The notes beneath the pieces are model-generated. The model did no database searches and was not told the origin of the DNA. It saw only the letters and a program-made list of their open reading frames with translations. 47,433 nucleotides of DNA from CAYOID01 sp964573115 (lineage in GTDB: Bacteria; Desulfobacterota; Desulfovibrionia; Desulfovibrionales; Desulfothermaceae), in NCBI GenBank assembly GCA_964573115.1, contig CAZNIP010000011.1:1-47433 (forward strand), read 5' to 3'. The translations under genes were made by a program, and so were the position numbers. This document shows positions 15,563-23,928 of this stretch, piece by piece; the first letter of the stretch is position 1; every line of letters starts with the position of its first letter.

Positions 15563-17302
15563 ATGCGACTTTCACGCTATTTTGTGCCCACGCTCAAAGA
15601 AGATCCTGCCGAAGCTGAAGTGGTCAGCCATCGCCTCCTGGTCAGGGCAGGGATGATCCGAAAACTGACCTCCGGCGTCTACTCGTTCCTCCCTCTGGGC
15701 TGCAGGGCCCTGGACAAGGCAGCCCAGATCGTGCGGGAGGAAATGAACCGTTCTGGGTGCATGGAGGTCTTCATGCCCATGGTCCAGCCTGCCGACCTGT
15801 GGCAGGAAACCGGGCGCTGGGACCACTACGGCAAGGAGCTGCTCCGCTTCAAGGACCGTCATGAACGGGAGTCCTGTCTCGGCCCGACCCATGAAGAGGT
15901 CATCACCGATATCATCCGCAGAGACGTTCATTCCTATCGGCAGCTGCCCCTGAACCTCTATCAGATCCAGACCAAGTTCAGGGATGAGATCCGGCCCCGC
16001 TTCGGACTGATGCGCTGCCGGGAGTTCGTGATGAAGGACGCCTACTCCTTTGACCGGGACGAAACAGGGGCCCAGGTCAGCTACGAACAGATGTTCAATG
16101 CCTACACCCGGATATTCTCCAGGCTGGGCCTGAACTTCAGGGCCGTGGAGGCTGATTCCGGAGCCATTGGCGGCAGCACCTCCCATGAGTTCATGGTCCT
16201 GGCCGACACAGGCGAAGACGTCATCGCAGCCTGCAGCAGCTGTGCCTATGCCGCCAACCTGGAAAAGGCCGAAGTGATTCCAGAGGCGAAGCCCCAGTCA
16301 GACCTGCCCCCGGAACCCGAAGTGGTCCAGACGCCGGACATGAACACGATCGCCAAGGTGTCCGACTTTCTGGGTGTCCAGCCAGCCTCTGTGATCAAGA
16401 CCATGGTCTACGTGGCCGACGAACGCCCTGTCGCGGCCCTGATCCCTGGGGACCGCGACCTGAACACGGTCAAGCTGAAAAATTACTGCGGTGCGGCCGA
16501 GATCCGCCCGGCCGAAGCCGGAGAGGTTGAGGCCTGGACCGAGGCCCCGGTGGGCTATGCCGGACCGGTGAACCTCCGGATCGAGACCGTGGTGGCCGAT
16601 TCGAACCTGAAGACAGGTTCGGACTGGGTCACAGGGGCCAACCAGGGCGGGGCCCACCTCAGGCACGTCGATCTGTCCAGGGACACCAGCGTCGCTGGCT
16701 ACACCGACCTGGTCAACGTGACCGAAAGCGACCCCTGCCCCAAGTGCGGCGGGCAGATGAAGTTCCACAAGGGCATCGAGGTCGGCCATGTCTTCAACCT
16801 GGGCACCAAGTACAGCCGGACCATGAACGCCACCTTTCTCGATGAGCATGGCCGGGAACAGGAAATGATCATGGGGTGTTACGGGATCGGGGTCAGCCGA
16901 ATCATTGCCGCGGCCATCGAACAGAACCACGATGACCAGGGGATCATGTTCCCCCCCCACATCGCCCCTTTCGAGGCCTGCGTCATCGCCCTGAACGTCA
17001 AGGACGAGCAGGTCCTGGGCCTGGCCGAATGGGTCTACCGGGAAATCCAGGGGCTGGGCGTCGACGTCATCCTCGATGACAGGGACGAACGGCCGGGCTT
17101 CAAGTTCAAGGACGCCGACCTCCTCGGGCACTCCATGCAGATCATCATCGGGGCCAAAGGGCTCCAGAACCGGGTGGTGGAGGTCAAGAACCGCAAGACA
17201 GGAGAGCGGCAGGAACTCCCTGTGGACACCTTTCTGGAATCCTTTGTCCAGTGGCGAAAGAGACTCTGGGCTGACTGGGACGGCACCTCCAACTCGGAAT
17301 AA
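15563..17302 (+). CDS. proS: prolyl-tRNA synthetase, bacterial type with editing domain
   Basis: Class II aminoacyl-tRNA synthetase charging tRNA-Pro. The N-terminal catalytic domain contains LTSGVYSFLPLG, the motif 2 region RDEIRPRFGLMRCREFVMKDAYSF, and GCYGIGVSRIIAAAIEQ (motif 3). A roughly 180-residue insertion between motifs 2 and 3 (about 225-400) is the Ala-tRNA-Pro editing domain, with PASVIKTMVYVADE and LIPGDRDLNTVKLKN. The C-terminal anticodon-binding domain ends near LPVDTFLESFVQWRK. Length 579 is normal for the bacterial form. The ATG directly follows the ispG stop, so the two are co-transcribed. Confidence 0.96.
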   Translation: MRLSRYFVPTLKEDPAEAEVVSHRLLVRAGMIRKLTSGVYSFLPLGCRALDKAAQIVREEMNRSGCMEVFMPMVQPADLWQETGRWDHYGKELLRFKDRHERESCLGPTHEEVITDIIRRDVHSYRQLPLNLYQIQTKFRDEIRPRFGLMRCREFVMKDAYSFDRDETGAQVSYEQMFNAYTRIFSRLGLNFRAVEADSGAIGGSTSHEFMVLADTGEDVIAACSSCAYAANLEKAEVIPEAKPQSDLPPEPEVVQTPDMNTIAKVSDFLGVQPASVIKTMVYVADERPVAALIPGDRDLNTVKLKNYCGAAEIRPAEAGEVEAWTEAPVGYAGPVNLRIETVVADSNLKTGSDWVTGANQGGAHLRHVDLSRDTSVAGYTDLVNVTESDPCPKCGGQMKFHKGIEVGHVFNLGTKYSRTMNATFLDEHGREQEMIMGCYGIGVSRIIAAAIEQNHDDQGIMFPPHIAPFEACVIALNVKDEQVLGLAEWVYREIQGLGVDVILDDRDERPGFKFKDADLLGHSMQIIIGAKGLQNRVVEVKNRKTGERQELPVDTFLESFVQWRKRLWADWDGTSNSE

Positions 17303-17406
17303 CCATCCTTTCAAAAGATGACTGTCTTCAAGGCTCAAACCGGCTGCAAAAGCTGCATCATCAGTTATGAATTCAGAAAGCAATTTCTTTGATCATAGCC
17401 CGATGT

Positions 17407-17433
17407 GTCAGCTTTGCCTGCGGCAAAGCTGAC
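17407..17433 (+). other. perfect 12-bp hairpin abutting the xseA start codon
   Basis: GTCAGCTTTGCC (17407-17418), loop TGC, then GGCAAAGCTGAC (17422-17433). The next base is the A of the xseA ATG (17434). It replaces the place where a ribosome binding site would lie, and no T-run follows. It may gate xseA translation or be a binding site for a dimeric regulator. Confidence 0.65.
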
Positions 17434-18825
17434 ATGCGCCACGTCTTCACGGTTCAAGAGCTCACCCTGGCCATCAAGGACGTCCTGGAGGGGGAATTCC
17501 CCTTTGTCTGGCTCAAGGGCCAGATCGGGAACCTCAACCAGGCAGGTTCGGGGCATGTCTACTTCACCCTCAAGGACGGCGATGCCGCCATCCAGTGCGT
17601 CTGGTTCAAGGGCAGCCACCGGCACCATCTTGGGACCAGGCCCGAATCCCTGTCCACCGGCCTCGATGTCCTCTGCGCCGGCAGGATCGCCGTCTATCCG
17701 CCGCGGGGCACCTATCAGCTCATTGCCGAAGTTGTCCAGGATCAGGGTGTCGGCCGGCTGCATCTGGAGTTCGAGGCCCTGAAGAAAAAGCTCGCTGACC
17801 AGGGCTGGTTTGATCAGGACCGAAAACGGCCCCTGCCGGAATCGATCAACCGTCTGGCCGTGATCACCGCCCCGTCTGGAGCGGCCATCATGGATTTCCT
17901 CCGCCTCTCTGCGGACCGCGGCTGGGGCGGCTCCATCAGGATCTACCCCAGCCTGGTTCAGGGGGAGGGAGCCAAGGAGACCATTGCCTCCGCCCTGGAA
18001 CAGGTCAACCTTGAGAATTGGGCCGACCTGGCCGTGCTCATCAGGGGCGGCGGATCACTGGAAGACCTCTGGAGCTTCAACACCGAAGAGGTGGCTGGGG
18101 CGGTCTATCGCTCCTCCGTCCCGGTTCTGACCGGGATCGGGCACCAGATCGACCAGACCATTGCCGACCTGGTGGCCGATGTTCAGGCGGCCACCCCCAG
18201 CCATGCGGCTCAGATGATCTGGCCGGAGCGCCAGGCCCTGACCCAGAAGATCGATGAGCTGGACATGGCCATGGCCGCAGCCTGGTCCAGGCTGATACGG
18301 CACAAGGAGCAGCCCCTGGGCCAGTGCGAGAGGGCCCTGTCCTGGCTTTCGCCCCAACGGCATCTGGACAGGCTGGGGCAGGAGCTGAAAAGGATGGCCC
18401 GCACCCTTGTGGCTTCTGCAGAAAGCGGCCTGACCCGGAATGAGGAGCTCCTCTCAGCCCTGACCGAACGCCTCAGGGCTGTTCACGGCCCCCGGAGGTG
18501 GGCCCTGGAAGAGTCCCGCTCCGACCAGCTCAGATCAGGCCTGCTGAAGGCCATGACCCGCTTTCTCGACCTTTTGGAGCAGCGTTTGTCCATGACGGAA
18601 AACAGCCTTCGAGGGGCAGATCCATTGCGGCCTCTGACCAGGGGGTACTCCCTGGTCACCGTCGGCCCCGACCGGTCCATCCTGCGCAGGGCCTCTCAGG
18701 TCAGCGCCGGGGACGACGTTGAGATCCTGACCAGCCAGGATCGCATCCGGGCCGAGGTGGTCGATGTTGCAGAGCAGGGTTCGCCTCTGAAAAACTGGAT
18801 CGCCGACCACGGCACACAGGAATGA
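17434..18825 (+). CDS. xseA: exodeoxyribonuclease VII large subunit
   Basis: XseA is the catalytic subunit of exonuclease VII, which degrades single-stranded DNA to oligonucleotides. The N-terminal OB domain (VWLKGQIGNLNQAGSGHVYFTLKD, near residues 24-50) binds ssDNA. The catalytic domain has LAVITAPSGAAIMDFL, the conserved IRGGGSLEDLWSFN, and GIGHQIDQTIADLVAD. A long helical coiled coil and a C-terminal domain with LTRGYSLVT follow. The ATG at 17434 is preferred because MRHVFTVQELTLAIK is the usual family start; a TTG at 17389 would add 15 residues encoded by the hairpin. The end overlaps xseB by 4 bp. Confidence 0.95.
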   Translation: MRHVFTVQELTLAIKDVLEGEFPFVWLKGQIGNLNQAGSGHVYFTLKDGDAAIQCVWFKGSHRHHLGTRPESLSTGLDVLCAGRIAVYPPRGTYQLIAEVVQDQGVGRLHLEFEALKKKLADQGWFDQDRKRPLPESINRLAVITAPSGAAIMDFLRLSADRGWGGSIRIYPSLVQGEGAKETIASALEQVNLENWADLAVLIRGGGSLEDLWSFNTEEVAGAVYRSSVPVLTGIGHQIDQTIADLVADVQAATPSHAAQMIWPERQALTQKIDELDMAMAAAWSRLIRHKEQPLGQCERALSWLSPQRHLDRLGQELKRMARTLVASAESGLTRNEELLSALTERLRAVHGPRRWALEESRSDQLRSGLLKAMTRFLDLLEQRLSMTENSLRGADPLRPLTRGYSLVTVGPDRSILRRASQVSAGDDVEILTSQDRIRAEVVDVAEQGSPLKNWIADHGTQE

Positions 18826-19088
18826 CCGCCATGCCCGAAGACCGGAACGATTTTGAACATCAGCTCTCCCGCCTTGAGGACATTGTGAGCAGGCTGGAAC
18901 AGGGGGATCTGCCCCTGGAAAAGGGGATCGCCCTCTTCAGGGAGGGCACCGAACTGGCCAAATCCTGCCGAAAGCAGCTCAAGGAGGCCAGACACAAGGT
19001 CCAGGTCTACTCCCAAGGCATGTTGCAGGATTTTGAGCCCCAGGAGCCCGCTGAAGATGACCAGGGAACAGATGAAGACCACTCTTGA
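18822..19088 (+). CDS. xseB: exodeoxyribonuclease VII small subunit
   Basis: XseB is the small helical subunit of exonuclease VII and associates with XseA. The 88 residues show the pattern FEHQLSRLEDIVSRLEQGDLPLEKGIALFREGTELAKSCRKQL, followed by an acidic tail (QEPAEDDQGTDED). The start ATG overlaps the xseA stop (ATGA, 18822-18825); a second ATG nine bases later is possible. Its 3' end overlaps the ispA start by 17 bp. The order xseA-xseB-ispA-dxs is a common proteobacterial arrangement. Confidence 0.93.
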   Translation: MTAMPEDRNDFEHQLSRLEDIVSRLEQGDLPLEKGIALFREGTELAKSCRKQLKEARHKVQVYSQGMLQDFEPQEPAEDDQGTDEDHS

Positions 19089-19947
19089 AGCCTATCGGCA
19101 ACGAGTCGAAACCTTTCTCCAGACCTGCCTCAAGGACGGGCTGATTCCTGATCGGCTCCAGGCGGCCATGGAGTACAGCCTCTTTGCCGGAGGCAAGAGG
19201 ATCAGGCCGATCCTCTGCCTGGTCTGGGCCGAGCTTCTCAGCGAAGACCACGAGCAGCCTCTGCCCTTTGCCTGCGCCCTGGAGTGCATTCACACCTACT
19301 CCCTGATTCACGACGACCTCCCGGCCATGGATGACGACGACCTCCGGAGAGGCCAGCCCTCGAACCACATCAAGCACGGTCAGGCCCTGGCCATCCTGGC
19401 CGGTGACGGTCTGCTGACCGAGGCGTTCACCCTGATGTTCGCTCATCAGCGCCATCCAGAGAGGACGCTGCAGGCAGCCGCTGAAGTGGCCAGGGCAGCC
19501 GGGCCGCGAGGCATGGTCGGCGGGCAGGTCATGGACATCCTGATGACCGGCAAAGGAGACGGCGACCTGGAGAGGCTCAAATCCATGCACTCCCTGAAAA
19601 CCGGAGCGCTGCTCAGAGCATCCTGCCTTTCGGGAGCCATGCTGGCTGGAGCGGACCGCGAGGACCTGACCCGGGCTGATCAGTATGGCACCGCCATTGG
19701 CCTGGCCTTTCAGATTGCCGACGACATTCTGGACATCACCGGCGATGAGCAGGCCCTTGGGAAACCTGTCGGCAGCGATGAGTCCAGAGGCAAGCTGACC
19801 TATCCCAGCCTGCTCGGGCTTGAAGAAAGCAGAGCCCTCGGCTTTCGAACGGTTGAAAAGGCCATGTCCGCACTGACCCCTTATCGCGGCCCGCAGTCAC
19901 GGTTTCTGGCTGATCTGGCCACGTACATCATGGAGCGGACCACCTGA
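19072..19947 (+). CDS. ispA: polyprenyl (farnesyl) diphosphate synthase
   Basis: A short-chain trans-prenyl transferase that condenses IPP with allylic diphosphates to geranyl or farnesyl diphosphate. The first Asp-rich motif DDLPAMDDDDLRRG (about 80-93) has the bacterial-type insertion, and the second is QIADDILD (about 212-219). The substrate segment GGKRIRPIL lies near residue 40. The ATG at 19072 is chosen for the AGGGA ribosome binding site 5 nt upstream; ATG 19057 or an earlier non-ATG start would give longer forms. The product has 291 residues. Chain length is inferred from family and from its place before dxs. Confidence 0.93.
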   Translation: MKTTLEAYRQRVETFLQTCLKDGLIPDRLQAAMEYSLFAGGKRIRPILCLVWAELLSEDHEQPLPFACALECIHTYSLIHDDLPAMDDDDLRRGQPSNHIKHGQALAILAGDGLLTEAFTLMFAHQRHPERTLQAAAEVARAAGPRGMVGGQVMDILMTGKGDGDLERLKSMHSLKTGALLRASCLSGAMLAGADREDLTRADQYGTAIGLAFQIADDILDITGDEQALGKPVGSDESRGKLTYPSLLGLEESRALGFRTVEKAMSALTPYRGPQSRFLADLATYIMERTT

Positions 19948-20008
19948 GCCGGAGCAGAATGGACTCCTGCCATCCGGCAGAAAAGGAACGCCTTGAACTC
20001 ATCAGACC

Positions 20009-20031
20009 GGTTCCCGGCATGGCCGGAAACC
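20009..20031 (+). other. 10-bp hairpin with 3-nt loop in the dxs leader
   Basis: GGTTCCCGGC (20009-20018) and GCCGGAAACC (20022-20031) pair with one mismatch around the loop ATG. It lies about 30 nt before the dxs start and ahead of the GAGGAG ribosome binding site. It may stabilise or separate the ispA and dxs messages. Confidence 0.45.
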
Positions 20032-20062
20032 ATATCTCCATGCACCACGGCTTGAGGAGATC

Positions 20063-21955
20063 ATGAACGATTTGACGCCATCGTCGATCCTGGCATCGAT
20101 CAAGGACCCCAGCGACATTCACCAGCTGGAGCTCGCCGACCTGGATGCCCTGGCCCAGGACATCAGGGATCTGATCATCGAGACCGTGTCCTGCAAAGGG
20201 GGACACCTGGCCCCTTCCCTGGGCGTGGTCGAACTGACCCTGGCCCTGCTCAAGATTTTCGACCCCTCCAGGGACAAGGTCATCTGGGATGTCGGGCATC
20301 AGGCCTACGCCTACAAAATCCTGACCCGGGGGGTGGAACGTTTTCGGACCCTGCGGCAGAGCGGCGGCATCAGCGGATTTCCCAGACCGGAAGAATCCTG
20401 CTTTGATCATTTCTGCGTCGGCCATTCCAGCACCTCAATTTCCGCCGGCCTGGGCATGGCCGTGGCCAGAGACCTCCTGGGCCTGGACCACAAGGTCGTG
20501 TCGGTGATCGGGGATGGCTCCATGACAGCCGGACTGGCCTACGAAGGCCTGAACCAGGCCGGAGATCTGGACCGCAACCTGGTGGTCGTCCTCAATGACA
20601 ACGCCATGTCCATTTCCAGGAACGTGGGGGCTCTGTCCTCCTTTTTCAGCCGGAAGCTGGCCGATCAGCGCTTCATGCGCTTCAAAGAGGATCTCAAGAA
20701 CTGGCTGCGCCAGGTCCCGAAGATTGGCGACGAACTCGTGAACTATGCCCGGAGGAGCGAAGAGTCCCTGAAGAGCTTCTTCACCCCCGGCATGCTCTTC
20801 GAGGCTTTCAAGTTCACCTATCTGGGCCCCATCAATGGACACAACATCAGACAGTTGTCCGCTGTCTTCGAGCAGGTCCGGGACCTGGAAGGACCGATTC
20901 TGGTGCACGTGCTGACCACCAAGGGCAAGGGGTATCAGCCCGCAGAGACCAACCCCACCTATTTCCACGGCGTGGGCTGTTTCGAACCCGAAACCGGCAG
21001 GAGCACGAAATCACAGGCTGCCGCACCGGGAGACTACAGCACGGTCTTCGGATCCACGCTGACCCGGCTGGCGGAGAAGGATGTTTCTCTTGTGGCCATC
21101 ACAGCTGCCATGCCTGAAGGCACCGGCCTGGGCAGCTTCAAGGACCGTTTCCCGGACCGCTTTTTCGATGTCGGCATCTGCGAACAGCATGCCGTGACCT
21201 TTGCTGCCGGCCTGGCCTCCCAGGGCCTGAGACCCTGCGTGGCCATCTACTCCACCTTTCTTCAACGATCCTTCGACCAGATCATCCACGATGTCTGCCT
21301 CCAGAACCTCCCGGTGACCTTGTGCCTGGACCGCAGCGGTCTGGTGGGGGAAGACGGGCCCACGCACCACGGAGCCTATGATCTCAGTTACCTGCGCCAG
21401 ATTCCGAACATGGTCATCATGGCCCCCAAAGACGAGCCGGAACTGCAGCGGATGCTGGTCACCGGCCTGCAGCACGACGGTCCGGCTGCACTCCGCTACC
21501 CCAGGGGGGTCGGGCCCGGGCACGAGCTTCTGGACACTCCAGAGCCCCTGACCGTCGGCAGGGGGGAAAAAATGAAGGATGGCCGTGACGGAGCTGTTCT
21601 GGCCGTCGGCAGCCGGGTCTTTCCTGCTCTGGAGGCTGTGCATCGCCTTGAGCAGCGGTCTTCGCGGACGTATGCCCTCTACAATGCCAGGTTCATCAAA
21701 CCCGTTCCGGAAGACATCCTCTTCGAACTGGCCCAGGCCCACTCCAGGCTCCTGATCCTGGAGGAGAACGCCCTGGCCGGAGGGTTCTCCTCGGCCGTCC
21801 TGGAGTTCCTGGCCGACAACCGGCTGCTCTCAGGGCTCGAGGTCACCCGGCTCGGCTTGCCGGACCGTTTTGTCCCCCATGGAACCATCAGGGAGCAGCT
21901 CCAGGAGGTGGGGCTGGACATCGAGTCCATTGAGAGCGCTTTGGAGAACCTGTAA
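20063..21955 (+). CDS. dxs: 1-deoxy-D-xylulose-5-phosphate synthase
   Basis: Dxs makes DXP from pyruvate and glyceraldehyde-3-phosphate with thiamine diphosphate, the entry step of the MEP pathway. The N-terminal domain contains GGHLAPSLGVVELTLAL, DVGHQAYAYKILTGR-like sequence (here ILTRG), and the ThDP motif GDGSMTAGLAYEGLN with VVLNDNAMSIS. The second domain has the catalytic Glu in DVGICEQHAVTFAAGLA, then DRSGLVGEDGPTHHG. The 630 residues are full length. GAGGAG lies 5 nt before the ATG. It is in the same direction as xseA-xseB-ispA with a 115-bp gap. Confidence 0.96.
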   Translation: MNDLTPSSILASIKDPSDIHQLELADLDALAQDIRDLIIETVSCKGGHLAPSLGVVELTLALLKIFDPSRDKVIWDVGHQAYAYKILTRGVERFRTLRQSGGISGFPRPEESCFDHFCVGHSSTSISAGLGMAVARDLLGLDHKVVSVIGDGSMTAGLAYEGLNQAGDLDRNLVVVLNDNAMSISRNVGALSSFFSRKLADQRFMRFKEDLKNWLRQVPKIGDELVNYARRSEESLKSFFTPGMLFEAFKFTYLGPINGHNIRQLSAVFEQVRDLEGPILVHVLTTKGKGYQPAETNPTYFHGVGCFEPETGRSTKSQAAAPGDYSTVFGSTLTRLAEKDVSLVAITAAMPEGTGLGSFKDRFPDRFFDVGICEQHAVTFAAGLASQGLRPCVAIYSTFLQRSFDQIIHDVCLQNLPVTLCLDRSGLVGEDGPTHHGAYDLSYLRQIPNMVIMAPKDEPELQRMLVTGLQHDGPAALRYPRGVGPGHELLDTPEPLTVGRGEKMKDGRDGAVLAVGSRVFPALEAVHRLEQRSSRTYALYNARFIKPVPEDILFELAQAHSRLLILEENALAGGFSSAVLEFLADNRLLSGLEVTRLGLPDRFVPHGTIREQLQEVGLDIESIESALENL

Positions 21956-21979
21956 AAAACCGCGCCGTGGCTCGGTTTT
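21954..21979 (+). terminator. probable terminator after dxs
   Basis: AAAACCG (21956-21962) pairs with CGGTTTT (21973-21979), with an inner GC/GC pairing, immediately after the dxs stop. The U-tract is part of the stem and only four T long, so it is weaker than the tRNA-Leu or RRM terminators. Confidence 0.45.
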
Positions 21980-22080
21980 GTGATCCGCTCCATTCCCCCA
22001 AAACTGGGAGGGGGGAACCTCTCTGACTCCCTGAGAGCTGGCCGCAGGGCTGAGGGTTCTTCCTCATGAATTTTCATCCG

Positions 22081-22101
22081 AGCGCAGCCTGAGGCTGCGC
22101 T
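22081..22101. other. perfect 9-bp hairpin past the fadD stop
   Basis: AGCGCAGCC (22081-22089), loop TGA, GGCTGCGCT (22093-22101). It begins 5 nt beyond the fadD stop (fadD is on the minus strand) and has no T-run on either side. The segment CTGAGGCTGCGCTGA recurs exactly near 10967-10981 in another intergenic structure. Confidence 0.5.
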
Positions 22102-22106
22102 GAAGG

Positions 22107-23843
22107 TCACGAGGCATCGCGTTCCGACGTCCATTCGTGCTGGTCAGGGGATCCCTGCCTGGACTTGCTGATCTCCTCGTCCCGGAGGGTCCGGCGCAGA
22201 ATCTTGCCCACGATGGTCTTGGGCAGCTCCTCCCGGAACTCGATCTGCTTGGGCACCTTGAAATTGGCCAGCTTCTCCCGGCAAAAGGCGATGATCTCCT
22301 TTTTTTCCACGCTCTGGCCCTCCCGGACCACGATGTAGGCCTTGACGATCTCCCCCCTGGAGGCATGGGGCACCCCGACACACACGGCATCAGCGACCTT
22401 GGGGTGCTCGTACAGGACCTCGTCGATTTCCCGGGGGTAGATGTTGTACCCCCCGGAGATGATCATGTCCTTCTTGCGGTCGACGATAAAGAAGTACCCT
22501 TCCTCGTCCATGGTGGCGATGTCACCGGTGTAGAGCCAGCCGTTGCGCAGGGTTGAGGCGGTCTCATCCGGACGTCGCCAGTAGCCCTTCATGACCTGCG
22601 GCCCCCTGACGACCATCTCCCCGACCTGACCAGGAGCCAGGGGAATGGATCCCAGCTCCATGTCCACGATGCAGGCGTCGGTGTCTGGAAACGGCTCTCC
22701 AATGGAGCCGATCTTGCGCTTGCCTCTCAAGGGGTTGAGATGGGTGATGGGGGAGGCCTCGGTCAGCCCGAAACCCTCAATGATCTCCGCCCCGGTCATG
22801 TCCTTGAATTGCCTGCTCAGCTCGACGGGCATGGGAGCGGAACCGGTGACCGAATAACGGATGGAGGTCAGGTCGAACTGGGCGATGTTCTTCTGCTGCA
22901 GCAGGGTGTTGAACACAGCCGGAGCTGAGGGGAAGATGGTCGGCTTGACCTTGTCAATGGCCTTGAGCACCTCCTGGGGAAGGAACTGGGGATACGGGGC
23001 CACCGTCGCAGCCAGGGCCGTGGCGAAATTGACGCAGACGGTCAGCCCGTACACGTGAAAAAAGGGCAGCAGACCGAGAAAGACCTCTGGCTCGTCGCCG
23101 ATGTCATAGAGGACGGCCACGCACTGCTGAACATTGGCGGCCATGTTGTCGTGGGTCAGCATGACCCCTTTGGCCACTCCGGTCGTCCCCCCGGTGTACT
23201 GGAGAACGGCCAGATCCTGGGAAGGGTCGATCTCAACCGGCTCATGACTGGCCCTGCTGGAGAGCAGCTCCTTCCAGGGCAGGACCCGGTGGCCGTCAAA
23301 GTCCACCTTGACTGCCGTCCCTTCACGCTTGGCCTTGATCCTGTAGAGCAGACTCAGGGGAAACCTCAGACCGTCCCCCACACTCGTGGTGATGCAGGTC
23401 TTCAGCCCCAGCTTGTCCCACAGGGCTGCAATCCTGGGCCAGAGCCTGTCCAGGGTGATGAGCACCTCGCTGCCGGAATCGGTAAAATGGTGGACCAGCT
23501 CCTTTTCCATGTACAGGGGGTTGGTCATGACCACTACGGCTCCGGCCTTGAGGGCCCCCCAGTAGCTGATGACCGTTTGGGGCAGATTGGGGAGCATGAT
23601 GGCCACCCGGTCCCCTTTCCGAACTCCCAGACGGGTCAGGTTGGCGGCCACAAGCTCGGCCTGCTTTTTGAGCTGGGCATAGCTCAGCTTCAGGTTCTGA
23701 AAGACCACGGCCGGCCTGCGGGGGTGCTGCTCCGCAGCCCGGTCCAGAAAGTCGAAAAGGGGCAGGGATTCGTACTCCAGATGGAAGCTGACATTGGGAT
23801 CGTAGTTGTCCAGCCACGGTCTGGCAATGTTCTCGTCGAGCAT
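22107..23843 (-). CDS. fadD: long-chain fatty acyl-CoA ligase (AMP-forming)
   Basis: An ANL-superfamily adenylate-forming enzyme that activates fatty acids to acyl-CoA. The P-loop-like motif YTGGTTGVAKG is at residues 216-226. Further motifs are GFGLTEASP (A5), GWLYTGDIATMDEEGYFFIVDRKKDMIISGGYNIYPREIDEVL (A7-A8), and PKTIVGKILRR with the catalytic lysine near residue 550. The N-terminus is of the FadD type (YDPNVSFHLEYESLPLFDFLDRAAEQHP). Length is 578. The ATG is at 23843, 85 bp downstream of the methyltransferase gene. Substrate chain length cannot be read from sequence by eye. Confidence 0.9.
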   Translation of the reverse strand: MLDENIARPWLDNYDPNVSFHLEYESLPLFDFLDRAAEQHPRRPAVVFQNLKLSYAQLKKQAELVAANLTRLGVRKGDRVAIMLPNLPQTVISYWGALKAGAVVVMTNPLYMEKELVHHFTDSGSEVLITLDRLWPRIAALWDKLGLKTCITTSVGDGLRFPLSLLYRIKAKREGTAVKVDFDGHRVLPWKELLSSRASHEPVEIDPSQDLAVLQYTGGTTGVAKGVMLTHDNMAANVQQCVAVLYDIGDEPEVFLGLLPFFHVYGLTVCVNFATALAATVAPYPQFLPQEVLKAIDKVKPTIFPSAPAVFNTLLQQKNIAQFDLTSIRYSVTGSAPMPVELSRQFKDMTGAEIIEGFGLTEASPITHLNPLRGKRKIGSIGEPFPDTDACIVDMELGSIPLAPGQVGEMVVRGPQVMKGYWRRPDETASTLRNGWLYTGDIATMDEEGYFFIVDRKKDMIISGGYNIYPREIDEVLYEHPKVADAVCVGVPHASRGEIVKAYIVVREGQSVEKKEIIAFCREKLANFKVPKQIEFREELPKTIVGKILRRTLRDEEISKSRQGSPDQHEWTSERDAS

Positions 23844-23928
23844 AGTCCTTTCCTTTCTCCGCCCTGCCGCACATGGTCCGGTCAGAGGCGGCCAGTTCGT
23901 CCTGAAAGCGATGCCCTGCCGACCAGCA

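Noticed and set aside
17389..17433. TTG start extending XseA by 15 residues
   Set aside because: The extension is encoded by the hairpin and is not family-like; MRHVFTVQEL at 17434 is the normal N-terminus. Kept as an alternative in the hairpin finding.
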